Source: Tenodera sinensis (lineage: Eukaryota; Arthropoda; Insecta; Mantodea; Mantidae). From it: a DNA stretch of 64,000 nucleotides. Every line of letters begins with the position of its first letter. Position 1 is the first letter of the stretch. Under the pieces are notes generated by a model. The model saw nothing but the letters and a program-made list of their open reading frames with translations, was not told the DNA's origin and did not search any database. The stretch spans positions 167,326,194-167,390,193 of the forward strand of contig CM060962.1 of the NCBI GenBank assembly GCA_030765045.1. Reading direction: 5' to 3'. This document shows positions 11,126 to 22,299 of the stretch, one piece after another. Both the position numbers and the translations under genes were made by a program.

Positions 11126-11179
11126 TATTGTTATTATTGTTATTATTGTCATTGTCACTGTCACTGTCACTGCCACTAC

Positions 11180-11265
<86 letters not shown>
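11126..11265. repeat. (ATT)n microsatellite with GTT/CACTGT preamble
   Basis: Imperfect TTATTG and TCACTG units at 11126-11176 lead into about 88 bp of pure ATT. Poly-Ile and poly-Leu frames across it are not genes. Confidence 0.97.
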
Positions 11266-11369
11266 GCATCTTGTGAAAAGCAACTTTACACATTTACTAA
11301 CATTAAATATAAACTACAGGTGTCACCATATTTGCTTAAATTTGAACACTATTTGATTGTTATTCCGGA

Positions 11370-11582
11370 GTGCACTCAGCCTCGTTAGGTCCCAGAGGGA
11401 CCAATCAAGGAGCTACTTGATTTAGAAGTAGCGGCCGCTTGTTGCGAAGACCCCAAATAGAGGCCGGGAGGTACCGTGGCGCTGACCACATCCCATCCTC
11501 TAGTATTCCACCCCACTCGTGATGCCTGTAGTGGAGGGCATAGGTCTTGGCTCGGAAAGGGCTGTTGCGCCGCGAGGTTAAT
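11370..11582 (+). mobile_element. SINE family C, 5'-truncated copy
   Basis: Starts at GTGCACTCAGCCTCG and runs through CCGGGAGGTACCGTGGCGCT, ACCACATCCCATCC, CCACCCCACTCG and GGGCTGTTGCGCC. These are the reverse complement of blocks in the copies at 23088 and 35432. The tRNA-like head is missing. Confidence 0.75.
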
Positions 11583-11739
11583 TATCTGCTTATTATACGC
11601 TGTTTAGGTGCGTATACTGCTACGGATGCTTATTATCGTTGTTCTGTGTATCTGTTCGTACCCCAACCACTGCAATCATGGAGTTATTTACGATAATTTA
11701 AACATTTGTCGACACATTTCTAATTAAGATGAAATCGGA

Positions 11740-12000
11740 ACAAAATTAAGGGTAGTCAAAATAGGATAGCACAGAGTGGGACAGGGCAGGTCCAGGGAAC
11801 AGAAGGGGCACCTCGATTCAAGGTGGATCTTTTGTGGTTACCATCCCGAGGAGGAAAGGATAAGGTGAAGGAACCTCAGGAGGCTATAAGCCATAGGATG
11901 GACCGGCCGACTGAGATACCCTCACATCGGCAGGGAGCTCAGAAAAGGCTTTCCTCTGGGGGAACAAGGTAGAACTCGAGCTACTTGAGACAACACACAA
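11740..12000. other. GC-rich repeat-like segment
   Basis: Contains GAGGAGGAAAGGATAAGGTG and GGCAGGGAGCTCAG, resembling SINE tails elsewhere, but I could not match it securely to any family. No gene. Confidence 0.3.
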
Positions 12001-12468
12001 AAGGCTGTTTGTTATCTGCAGAGGCAGGTATTTATGGAGATCACGATGATCACGATATGTATGATATGCTACTGTTTCTTATAACCATTAATTAGCGGTT
12101 TCTAAAGCAAATTTGCAAATAAAATAATCGCAATAAATCACGGATTGGGACCGTAATTGCTAAATGTTAACAAAATAATGAATTATGGCGATTTGTTTAT
12201 TTTATAACGAATTTCATAGCATGCAATAATAACTAATCATAATCAATCAACGTCAATTATTTATTTTTTTAGCAGTTGAATTTTTACAAGAAAATTCTAA
12301 CAATTCCAAGAATTGGGAGTTGACTTTGTCAAGGTGAGCGAGGTAGTTGCTGTCTGCGGTCCGTTTTGTTATGTGAATGGGGATGAAAGGGATGTTTCCG
12401 ACCAAAAAGGACACAATGTGTTTAATGGACCCGATCGATTGTATTGTTCTAGACGTACGAGTGTGAAG

Positions 12469-12738
12469 ATGAGTCATACATCCAGTCAAGTTTCCGCTAA
12501 ATCGCGTGCAGAACAATACAGCAATGAAGGACTTTACTGTAGTGATGGAGTATCATTTTGTAAATTTTGTAACATTGGAATAGATTACAAGCGCAGTGAC
12601 ACCTGTTCTGAGCACGATAATTGTGAAATGCACAAAACGAAAATAAAAATGCGGCGGAGACAAAATGAAGAGGCAGCTGGCTCTGGCAGAATCATTTCAA
12701 GTTGCAAAAAGCCAAAGATGACAAAGAAAAATTTGTGA
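12469..12738 (+). pseudogene. CGGBP1-like / hAT-type zinc-finger protein fragment
   Basis: An open frame runs from 12313, but the recognisable part starts at the Met at 12469 (MSHTSSQ...). It contains a BED-like finger: FCKFCNIGIDYKRSDT, then H and H, i.e. C-x2-C followed by a His pair about 14 and 20 residues later. A basic MKMRRRQNEE-like stretch follows. This layout matches CGGBP1 and related proteins, which are thought to descend from hAT transposase N-termini and bind DNA. At about 90 residues it is shorter than vertebrate CGGBP1 and the frame stops at 12738. A second open frame (12823-13032) follows on the same strand without a recognised motif. Either a small decayed gene or a hAT-derived relic. 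The upstream 52 codons are probably not translated. Confidence 0.5.
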
Positions 12739-13206
12739 TGGACAAGACAAGAGTGATGCTTAAGGTGAGAACTTCAATCTAAAGAAAATCCAACTACACA
12801 CAAACTTATTGGATGGGTAGAAATGGTAAAAACAAAATTCAGTTTAATGACAAAAGGCCATTTTGATCAAAATTCCATTTTAGATCCTCTTCCTGAAGAA
12901 ATGAGTAGAGATAGTTTCAGAATTCAAAGAATGTGTCTGAGAGCCACTGAAAAAACAAATACATTCATGGTGAAGGGACTCCTATCCTGTATTTCTAATT
13001 TGTTTGACCCAGGGTTTGCTCTTTCGACATAGAAAAATATTGATAAAGTAAAGGCAACTCTTTCCCAGATACTTTCTTAAGTAATTGTGAAGATGTACTT
13101 TTTAATTATGCAAGTCTTATAGAAATTTTGTTTACCTGTCTCTAATGCAGATTCGGCTTTCATCATCTAATTTGCAATAACAAAAATTATCAGACCGAAC
13201 CACAAC

Positions 13207-13237
<31 letters not shown>

Positions 13238-13242
13238 CGTGC

Positions 13243-13303
<61 letters not shown>
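13207..13303. repeat. (GT)n microsatellite
   Basis: GT run with a GGTGCGTGCGTGC interruption near 13233-13247. Confidence 0.98.
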
Positions 13304-13305
<2 letters not shown>

Positions 13306-13309
13306 CTGT

Positions 13310-13795
13310 ATAACGAAGCCTGAGAACGATATCACATAGAACTGCGCAGTAAAAGACTAAAATCTATAAATGAATATGCAAAAATGTAAAAATGTTACGT
13401 ACTGTATGTAGCTATTTGGCTGCTATTTTATTAAATAAATGCAGATCCTGAAATTTTTTTTCTAGATTTTATTTAATTGTGACCGAGAGACGTCTAGGAA
13501 TGTCAGAGAAAAATGTCAAAACATGCGCAATGCTTCGGTTTGGAGATTCTTAGTAATTACTAATATTGTAAGGTGAAAAGGTCAAGTCATAGAGTTTAAA
13601 ATAATGTAAATTTATGTTTTACATGGTAATCTATTGTAAGTATATTAATAATTTCAATTTAGCCGATAAAAAGATATCAATATAGTAATACGAATACAAA
13701 AATAATTCATTTTCCTATCTCCATCAATCTCCGCTTTCACCAATATTAAGAAAAACAAGTGAGAAAAGTAATGTCCATAAATACCTGCTTCTGGT
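13310..13795. other. Gene-free AT-rich interval
   Basis: No recognised feature. Confidence 0.5.
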
Positions 13796-13799
13796 TATC

Positions 13800-14075
13800 T
13801 GGCAGGGCCGAGAACTTCCAAACGAGCAAGTGTCGGCGCCTTGTGTCCGACACTACACAAACCCTAAGCCTGCCTCAAACACGAAAGGGGAAGCAAAATG
13901 ATAGGGAATGGGGGCGAGGAAATTCATGGTAGAAGAGAAACCACCCCAACACTTGCCTTGCCAAGCAGGGAAATCCACAGTCAGGGTGGCCGCTATCGGA
14001 CCCAGGACCTCCCGAATGCAAGACTAGCACGTTACCGGGGAGCCATTTCGCACGGTTAGTTAAGATAGACTCTTT
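13800..14075 (-). mobile_element. SINE family E, copy 2
   Basis: Minus strand: AAATGGCTCCCCGGTAACG (A-box region), ATTCGGGAGGTCCTGGGTCC (B-box region), then a GATTTCCCTGCTTGGCAAGG body block that parallels the other E copies. Moderately diverged. Confidence 0.6.
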
Positions 14076-14394
14076 GGTTCGAACATGTAAGTGACTAAAG
14101 GCTTTGAGACATTAGTAGCTAAAAGACATACAGCAGCCATGTCAATCAAAGCGCGATTTCGTGACCTTGGCCGTACTCGTGGGCATGAAGCGCTTCTAGA
14201 CAGACTGTGGTATACACATAGGTAGCGGTGGCGTTAAGCAAAACATAGAAAAACATGGGGTACAAAGTTCGAAGGGAGAATGAAATGAACCATTTTTATT
14301 TAACTGTACACACCTGAAGCTATTAACAGTGAAGCAAATTGATCCACAAATAACACAAAGTAATTGGAGACTGACACTTTACTTAAATAAATTG

Positions 14395-15019
14395 AGTTAC
14401 ATTCAATATTTCTCACAACGATTGTTTCGACATACTTGCGTATCATCCTCAGGCGAACTGACCTTATGCAATAGCTACGAAAAAACCGTTACAAGGTCAC
14501 GATGACGTTACAGTGACGTCACGTATACGTCACCCAACAGGACATCCTGTGATGACGTCGTTCATTCCCTCTCAATACGAATTTTGGAACAAAATCAGTA
14601 AAAGGTATTTCAAAATTCATAACATGGACCCTATTTTTCAAAATGAATATTTTTTCCCTAACCATCAATTCAATGGGTCCGCTTAATTGCTTAAATGGTT
14701 TATCCTCGGGGTTTATTTCATGATTAAGTGACCAAAAATGATCAGCCACTGCTGACATTTCTAACTGTTTATATTTAATGTTTCTAAAATGTTCTTTTTT
14801 TCTGGTTTCCAAATGTCGTCTTGTCTTACCAATGTAAACCTTATCGCAGTCTAGACAGTGAAATTGATACTCTTGGGCTAATAAAATATTTAACAAAATT
14901 TTTAAAGAGCATGGCATAATGTTGGGTCCGCAAAATAAATACAGGTGGAAGTGAAATGATCCGTCAGACTTTAACAGTGAATTGCTTATGTTATGAACAA
15001 CAAGAAAGTCTAATACCAA
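14395..15019 (-). pseudogene. Penelope-like element 3' fragment: GIY-YIG endonuclease domain
   Basis: The minus-strand frame 15019-14519 (166 codons, stop TGA) contains the GIY-YIG-type signature of Penelope-like retroelements. It reads YQFHCLDCDKVYIGKTRRHL, then ETRKKEH, and later ADHFWSLNHEINPEDKPFKQL-like sequence. The Cys pair before VYIG, the TRR-x5-R arginine and the EH pair are typical. The domain cleaves DNA for target-primed reverse transcription. No reverse transcriptase core is visible upstream, so this is a 5'-truncated copy. Its first ~40 residues are not typical and probably lie outside the original reading frame. A hammerhead-ribozyme-like motif lies just downstream, as expected for this class. 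Confidence 0.8.
14424..14452 (-). ncRNA. Hammerhead-ribozyme-like core in Penelope 3' region
   Basis: On the minus strand CTGAGGA is followed by a 4 bp hairpin with a GCAA loop (ATAC/GTAT) and then GAAAC. This fits the conserved CUGANGA ... GAAA core of the hammerhead motifs known in Penelope-like elements. Stems I and III were not verified. Confidence 0.5.
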
Positions 15020-15099
15020 AATGTTGAAGAGTTTATAGTTTTCTAGAAAAAAATATTTTTATCAAAAAAAAAATTTATCATCAGCTGGCTGAATTATTA

Positions 15100-15245
15100 T
15101 TGATTGAAGGTTCTTGATTTATGGCTATATTAATAGAAAATTGAATAAATGACAACTTTTTCCTTTGGCGTATTTCAATAGATTCAACGGTTTTTGTTTA
15201 AATTAAATTTAAAAGAACCCACAATTTGTTGCCTTTTTCTTGCAA
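15100..15245 (-). repeat. Dispersed repeat L, copy 1
   Basis: Reverse complement matches 21262-21400: shared words include AAGGTAACAAATTGTGG-type, TCTATTGAAATRCGCCAAAG and CAATTTTCTATKAATATAG. Class unknown. Confidence 0.65.
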
Positions 15246-15251
15246 TAAATA

Positions 15252-15465
15252 AATTTCTCTGTTAATTGGCCAATTGCAACAAACAAGCCAGGACATTAAA
15301 GGTCTCGTCAAGAACTTTCAGAAAACCTAAAGAAAGGTGACTTAGCTATCTTAGTCTACGTGTAACAGTCACAATTAGTCGAAACCTTATTTGGGCTGTA
15401 ATTTTTCTGTTAATGGTCCAATTTCAACAAACAAGCGAGGATATCAAACGTCTCCAACAATTAGG
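15252..15465. repeat. Direct duplication of a ~60 bp unit
   Basis: 15252-15311 (TTCTCTGTTAATTGGCCAAT, CAACAAACAAGCCAGGA) and 15402-15463 (TTTTCTGTTAATGGTCCAAT, CAACAAACAAGCGAGGA) are direct repeats about 150 bp apart. Confidence 0.65.
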
Positions 15466-15469
15466 ATGA

Positions 15470-16150
15470 AAGTTTATATTTCGTTAATATTTTGTTTTTC
15501 AAGTTTATCTAAATAAGTATCTTCTCCCCCCAAAAACACGATTAAAGAAAAGAAAAAGAAATGAAAAGCCGATTGAAGCTCGGTCACCCAGGTACTAGCA
15601 CTAATATGAGCAGCAAATGAACGGAGAGACGGAAATGTTATATTAAGTTCTCTACTTAAACCAGCCTTGCTGTATAATTGTGATTTCAAAATGATGTTTG
15701 TAAATTCGCAACCTCAATTTAAACTGTGGTTTTACACAACGACTTTTACGGTTTTATAAACTTGGTTTACGTATGTTGTAATCCAATTCTTCACTAGGCT
15801 ATGAAGCGTCACTGCATATCTCAACTTTATTGCTACATTTACGGACAAAGATTGGCTATATATTATTATTTTAGAATACCTTAAGATTTCGTACTTGTGA
15901 ATTGGTTGTTGCCTTTGTGACAACGTTCATAATGCCGTTTAATTCTTGACTTGTAAACACCAATCAGAACTTTCAAACACAAAGACATTTCACATTTTCA
16001 CCCATTGTGCAGCAAAACTAATGTTCTTTCCCCTCCTCTTGGAATAGGAAGGTTCCTTTGCGTTTTCGTGTTTAACGATACGGTGTACACCGCTGTTTGT
16101 TTTCGATTGAACGAGTGTTAAGTGAAGGAGGGATGATTGGATCAACCGAC
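15470..16150. other. Gene-free AT-rich interval
   Basis: No recognised feature. Confidence 0.5.
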
Positions 16151-16159
16151 GTATCTTTT

Positions 16160-16215
16160 TTGGGTAGTGTTTAACGCCCGCTTTTACTACATGCGGCACC
16201 CCAGGCGGTGGCGAC
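16160..16215 (-). mobile_element. SINE family D, 3' tail fragment
   Basis: GGTAGTGTTTAACGCCCGCT and TACTACATGCGGCACC match the tail end of the complete D copy at 7133-7368. Head and body are missing. Confidence 0.7.
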
Positions 16216-16774
16216 GTATTGCTTACCCCTGACAGTGATACTATAATTTGCCGACCCCTGCAAACCTTACTGACTTACGCACCGTTTTCATAAATCTCTC
16301 CAGCTTGTTTCTAAAGCAATTATTATACACGTTAGATACGACGTATTGCACACATTGACAATCTGATGAATAGTTCCTGCTAGCAAGTCTCGAAATTAGA
16401 GGTATTGGGAATCATGCTATTGCCAGAGCTACTCATGCCGGCCGTGCAGCGATGTCCAGCGTTAGCGAAGGAGGGGAGGTTGGACTTACCTCCATTCACT
16501 ATATGGGGACTTCGCCATTCTTTAAAATTCGGACGTGCATTGTATTGCAGTGGCGGGTTGGTTGCATGTACGTTGCGTTTGTTTACGGAAGCACTTTCAA
16601 ATCTTATGCGATAAACATCTGTTCATTGGTGACTTGTTTGGTACTGCTTACGTTTAAGAAGTCTATCAATATTTGGCGACAAAGTCGAAATGCATAGCAT
16701 GTGCTACACTTAAAAGGAAGAAAGCATTCGTTCTATTTCCGTATTAAATATTCACGGCTTATTATTCCTTCTTA

Positions 16775-17190
16775 GTGCAACGTATGCCCAGGGAGATGGT
16801 GCCGCAGGAACGTGTGTGCCTCGCGCACTCGGGAGGTCTCGGGTTTAATTTCCACTCTGACCATGGGTTTCTTCATAGTTTCGCTGGGTCAGCAGACGAA
16901 TGCTGGTGTGGTTCCTCTTCTATCACGGATTTCTGTCCCCTGGTTCCGTTTCATTCCGTTTCCCTTATATGGTTATATGTTTCTGGTGGCTTTTGAGGTT
17001 GTAGAATGAAAGTCAGTGTCCAACAGATGGCGCAGATTCTTGCAAATTGGAAAGTTTTCTTTGCCCAGCCAGATGATAGCCCTTTTTGAGCCGCCTACGT
17101 GGGTCTAGTTCTGTCCGACTTCACCAGGGAAAGCCTCCTCTGAGCAACCCGGCGCCGACTGTGGGATTGATCTTCAAGCTTATAATCATT
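16775..17190 (+). mobile_element. SINE family E, copy 3
   Basis: Head CCCAGGGAGATGGTGCCGCA, then ACTCGGGAGGTCTCGGGTTT (B-box region), CCATGGGTTTCTTCATAGTT, GCAGACGAATGCTGGTGTGG, and a CCGTTTCATTCCGTTTCC body. The 3' part (GGCGCCGACTGTGGGATTGA) may be a different, joined repeat. Confidence 0.65.
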
Positions 17191-17454
17191 AGGTACCTCT
17201 GCGCTCTCTGTGACTTGCCTGTCAGCGACCTATAGCCTCCTGCATTTCATTTGTTTCTCTTGGGGGGGGGGGGGGTTGGTAGTCATAAAACATGCACCTT
17301 GGGTCAAAGTGAGCGAGCTGTCGTTCTGTGTTAGCTTGTCATAGTCATAATGCATTGTGTGCGTCCAAAACGAATAGACTGCCACTACATGACGAAACAA
17401 TAGATGGGAATATCCTTCCTTACACGTAAGGATTAACAGTTATAGAGTAAAATA

Positions 17455-18260
17455 TCTGATGTGCTGCACTCACATGAATCTCTCTACTCTTGCACTAACT
17501 ATTCTTACAAAATCTTATTCCTCTATCTGCATGTTAGTCGGGACAAACATTTGCAGAAATTGTCTTGTTGCTAATTTTGTGTAGGTACAAGGGGAATACA
17601 GTAGGCTTCTTTGAGCGATAGTCAAATACTTTAAAACTTTGAAATTCCGTTCTCTTTGCACGGCCGAGAGACAGTAAAGTGAATAACGATCTTCCATTTG
17701 AGAAACGTATAGGTATTACAAAACTCACATAAATAACAAGGAATATCTCCGAAATTGTTCACTCCACAAAAAAGCATCTGGACATAACTAATGTGTTTTA
17801 AAGAGAACTACACTTTTTTTAGAGTAAGATGTCTATTTCTTACGGTTTATCAGTAATCAAAAGTAAACAGGACTAAATAGGCTAAAGGCAGAAAATTCCA
17901 AATATACATTTCATTTTCCACAAAAATATCTTAAACATGTGTCATCTTAAAGAAAATATTTAGATATTTTTGAAATAATCAAAAGTTTTGGAAACTTTTC
18001 CATGTAAAGGGTAGTTTAGGATGGAGGAATTTTCTTGAAATCTTCTTCCTTGAGAGATATTAAAATTAAATACCAATTTTGCTTTTTAAACTGACTTTTC
18101 TTTTTTAGTTATACTACTCACAGACAGACAGACACACAATACACAACACACCCACACACTTACGGACCTTTTTCTAAAAATATGTTTTTTTTTTTTTTTT
18201 TTTTTTTTGGGGGGGGGGGGATTCAGGATGCCTCCCTCCGGTGGGAGGTCTTTGAGTACT
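17455..18260 (+). mobile_element. Family A element, copy 4
   Basis: Head ATCTGATGTGCTGCACTCAC, then the family landmarks in order, a CA tract at about 18118-18160 and GGACCTTTTTCTAAAAATATG. A (T)24(G)12 run at 18185-18220 replaces the shorter T run of other copies. The usual 3' end after AATTCAGG has decayed. Confidence 0.85.
18185..18220. repeat. Poly-T/poly-G run
   Basis: About 24 T followed by 12 G, inside family A copy 4. Likely expansion of the element's own T run. Confidence 0.95.
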
Positions 18261-18264
18261 CTGG

Positions 18265-18725
18265 AAATGAGAACTGTCATCTTCTGCTTACATAGCTCCC
18301 GCGCAACTCCATCTCTCCCTCTCGGAAGTTAGTACCTTAAGATAGCTTCCTTTCTCTTTCCCCATCCTCTTATAGTATAATAGATCCCACCATATTTCAA
18401 AGTTTTTATTCATTATGGTTATTCTGAATTATCAGAGCACGTAGGAGTAGTGATTACAATTCCTCCATACGCCAGTTAGACAACGCAGAAAAACAGAGAA
18501 GATAAGATGAAATTGGTATTATGCAATTTTATGCCAAATTTCAGAGAAATATAATCCTAAGGATGACTTTACAGATTTTATGGTCGTCAAACATATTACT
18601 GCAGAGTTATTAAGGTTTTCACAGTACTAGCTCAACACTCAGCTTCAATTTTCTTAAATCGTGTAGCACTGATCTTCACAGAAGCATTTCGTACCTTTCA
18701 TTGAAATACTTTTAGTGGAGTTCAA
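18265..18725. other. Gene-free interval
   Basis: No recognised feature. Confidence 0.5.
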
Positions 18726-18727
18726 AT

Positions 18728-19249
18728 TCTTCTTCTACTTCTTCATCGAATCACCTTTCCTGTATGTACACTCACTAGGACTCACAAGCCAGTACCTAGG
18801 TTCAAATGCCTGTTAGGGAGCACAGGGACAGGGTGGTGAACGGGAAGCGGTTGGTCAGCCCAGCACCAGGTATGTGAGGAAGAGGATGGACATGAAATGC
18901 AGACGAAATGGATGAATGGAAAATTATGGAGCATTTGATGAAATGAATGGCGGAGAACCCGGAGAAATCTTACCCAGATGCCGCTTCGTCCACCAGGAAT
19001 AACACACCCGGGTCCTTGGGATCGAACCCGGATTTAAACTCTGATCATGTAAGATTTTCAAGATAGAACATACCTAGTTGTTGAACATCTGCACGTAAAA
19101 CTAATCTTAATCCAATAGAAATTGCTTGAATATTAAATTTTGGAAGATCGGCTTACACTTATTACCTAGATTGTATGAATTAAGTTTAATTTCATTTTTC
19201 GCCTTGGTGATAGGCGAACGGTATAACCACTCGGTCACGGCGCCGCCGG
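18728..19249 (-). mobile_element. SINE family B, copy 1, interrupted
   Basis: Minus strand head GGCGCCGTGACCGAGTGGTT, then ACCGTTCGCCTATCACC (19202-19249). After an interruption of ~170 bp (19032-19201) it continues CCGGGTTCGATCCCAAGGAC, GTGGACGAAGCGGCATCTGG, and a body and GAAGAAG tail like the copies at 39757 and 46889. The split falls inside the tRNA-like head, between A and B boxes. Confidence 0.8.
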
Positions 19250-19820
19250 CAATTCCTTCATAAAACATACTGTCATTTGGAACCGGAAGGTAGGAAGATC
19301 AATGTTTATCAACTTTTGAAATCTAAGGCCAATGAAAATTACAAATTGGTGGACATGCCCTGAAAGACAATTTTTCGAGCATTTGAATGCCGTAATTTGC
19401 TGGAATATCTACAGTGAAAAACCCCTGTTATTCTGAACGATTGTACAAATATCTAAATATTTTAAGATCCGTACTGTCCCTTCTAAGGAAAAATTCAGTG
19501 GAAAAAACTACAACTACAACAAAGCGATTAGCCGATATAACTACAGAAACAACGAATGGTGTTATAAAAAGTTTCAAAATACGAGATGAAGTCGACTATT
19601 TATTATTTTCTACGTTCGAGATTTCTCAACTGCATACTGTTTTCTCGACAACACTGAACAGTGGATAATACGAATACAAATATTACTTATAAAACAAAAT
19701 TAACTAACAACTAACTGCTGAGCTAGTAGAAAGGTCACCAACATTAACCTTGGTGGCCAACTAGCGATCGATTATCCACACCTGATAGCTGACCTCAAAA
19801 AGTGAGTAACTTGCTGCTAA
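19250..19820. other. Gene-free AT-rich interval
   Basis: An open frame at 19414-19668 has no motif. No recognised feature. Confidence 0.45.
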
Positions 19821-19825
19821 AACTA

Positions 19826-19985
19826 AACCCCGGCGCGACAGCCCACGAGGGGCCAAGGCCTATCGCCCAGCCGCTGCGTCCCCCACCTCTGCCCACTACA
19901 GGCGTCATTGGTGAGATGCAGTACTGCAGGGTGGGACGTGGTCAGCGCCCCGAGCTCTCCCGGCCAGTAGTATCTTGCTGTTGCA
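19826..19985 (-). mobile_element. SINE family C, partial copy
   Basis: GCGCGACAGCCCACGAGG, CACCTCTGCCCACTACAGGC, GGTGGGACGTGGTCAGCGCC and CTCTCCCGGCC match the copies at 35432 and 23088. The tRNA-headed half is missing. Confidence 0.75.
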
Positions 19986-20604
19986 TGAATTAAATCGTAA
20001 GCAAATATTAACAAATTAAAAGGGAGAAAATGCCCACGTAAAATTAAAATGGTGAAATTCAACTATAAAACATGTTATTGCGTGTGCAATAATAAATACC
20101 CATAACAAAAGTTAAAAAGCTCTAATATAGTTCTGCACATACGTGCTGTATAGTAGAAAAAGCACGCATATAGGTTAGGCTACCAGCACCGAATACAGGA
20201 AATTCAACTTCCACCATGACGGTGAATCGAAAGACCATTGTCGAAAAACATAATTTCCTGTCTTAATTAATAAGGGATAGCACTCATCAGCATATTCGAG
20301 ACAATCATCGTCCACCATCACAGTATAGAAGTGGATCCACAGACGAGAAATTTCCTTGTGGGGACATCTTACTTTTACTATAGAATGATAGAATGTAGTA
20401 TGACATTTTAGAGGAGTTTAATTATCTTACACCATAACATTAAATAATAATTTTAATTAGTTAAGAACACAATGTATAATGCCTAAGAACTGCACTAGAG
20501 GTTTACTTTAACTTTAACAACTTCCTCTTCCTGTTCCACCTTCAGATTAAACTTTCTAAGGTTTAAGGCCAAAATGGAAACAGTACAGCGACCATAGTGG
20601 AAAC

Positions 20605-21010
20605 ATATTTTTCTCGGCCGAGGGAGATGGCTCAGGTCTGTGGCTCACATTCGGGAGGTCGCGGATTCGATGCCCGCAGCTAGCCTTTCTGTCCCTGGGG
20701 TTTTTCAGGCTTTTTCTCGGTCACTCAGGCGAATCCTGGTAAGGATATTTACCTTACATCCCCCGACACTCCCTTTTACATTCACTAATTTCATTCTCTC
20801 TCTATCCCGTCTTTCCAGGTAAGCATCAGTAGGGTCGGCCGTAGGATGCGCTGCAGTGGAGCTTGCGCTCTAGAATTACAATGTTCGGCTGAGGGGAGGC
20901 GCTGTGGCCGGTTGGCCGCCTGCCAGGGCGACTGATCGATCAGGCGGTGCGGTGCGCTCTCTTGGCGGCCTGGAACTCCGTCGGGCTGAAGAACTATCCG
21001 CATCTGTTAG
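20605..21010 (+). mobile_element. SINE family E, copy 4 (long form)
   Basis: tRNA-like head with A box GAGATGGCTCAGG and B box GCGGATTCGATGCCC. The body has CTGGGGTTTTTCAGGC, GGTCACTCAGGCGAATCCTG, TTCATTCTCTCTCTATCCCG and a GC-rich 3' part with GGCGCTGTGGCCGGTTGGCC. The reverse complement of the body and 3' part recurs at 53945-54290. It ends near 21010-21060; no TSD was identified. Confidence 0.75.
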
Positions 21011-21261
21011 GGACCCACCGTAGTAGTTATTCCTGTGATGAGCTCGGGCCACCTATATATCATCCTTCCTCCCTGGGTCTGACGCATAATAAGCCATCAG
21101 CTGACATACCGGTTATTTCCACCGTGGCAGACAAGGCAATACAAGACAAGTATTTTTCTCTAAAATATATTCTGACAGTATCGATAACTTTTCAATTACA
21201 AACCTCGACCTACGTCATTAACGAAAGAAGGTAAACAGAGCCGATGCTTTGCTCCAGTGCT

Positions 21262-21400
21262 AACAGAATTAAGAAGGTAACAAATTGTGGATTTTTAAAA
21301 TTTAATTTACACAAGAACCGTATATTCTATTGAAATGCGCCAAAGAAAAAATGGTTAACCCAATTTTCTATGAATATAGTCATAAATTAAGATCTAGCTT
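21262..21400 (+). repeat. Dispersed repeat L, copy 2
   Basis: Inverted match to 15100-15245, about 6 kb away, clear over roughly 130 bp. Confidence 0.65.
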
Positions 21401-21404
21401 TTTG

Positions 21405-22180
21405 TAATATTTTCTAAAATGTTATATACCAAAAGTTAAGAAGTGGAGGTGCCATATTTCTGATAAGATTTTTAATATGGAATACATCGATCAGTTGAGT
21501 ACTTAAAAAGACAAAGTTTTTCTCTTTGCTATTATGTTTTTATGTAAAATTCTTACCACGCGATACTATAATGCTAATCCTACTGCAATCTAGGGAAAAA
21601 CCATGGTGTGTACTGCGAAAATGTTTACTTGTGTTTTAATTGTTATTAACACCCCAGAAAAAAATCAGTTTTATCGCCAGTTTTCAAAACCTCACGTGAT
21701 ATATACATTACACAAGAAAGATAGAAGAAAGGCGACAAAGGGGAGTAACCGTGAGAGGAACAGAGAGAGGGAGAGAGAAGAAAGTGGGGAGAAAGTGAAA
21801 ATAAAGAAGGATTGAAAAACAATGACCAACTAAGAAAGGGAGCGACACGTAGTAGAATGCAACGACGTGAACAGAACTGCCGACTTTACTGGAAGTCAAA
21901 ATACTATTATAAGCTGTGAGATAGGATACAGGAGCAATTTATTTAAACTACGAGTACAACAGCAAAACGGATTTGCCGCGATTTTCCATTATAGACACTT
22001 ACAGAAACAAATATATAAATATTTATTTACGGAAACAAACTTTTCTTTTCTGAGTGAGCACTTCTATACAGCTTTAAATGGAAAATCCATAAGTTATGTA
22101 TTATTTACTTATTTATTACTTGCTTAGAATGCTTTTTAAGTTAATTAGATATTCCGGCTTGGTAACTACATATACATAAC
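21405..22180. other. Gene-free AT-rich interval
   Basis: Contains a short GA-rich purine run at 21750-21785. No gene recognised. Confidence 0.45.
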
Positions 22181-22184
22181 AATT

Positions 22185-22290
22185 CAACTCACCACTACTG
22201 CCCATTCTGCTGCAACTTACCTGTAAACAGAAGAAAAACCAAAGATTAATATTACATAAAATTAGAATGGGTTACACCGAGGTAGGCATT
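22185..22290. repeat. Short dispersed repeat J, copy 2
   Basis: Shares CTGCTGCAACTTACCTG and neighbouring words with 1250-1380. Confidence 0.35.
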
Positions 22291-22299
22291 AAAATCATT

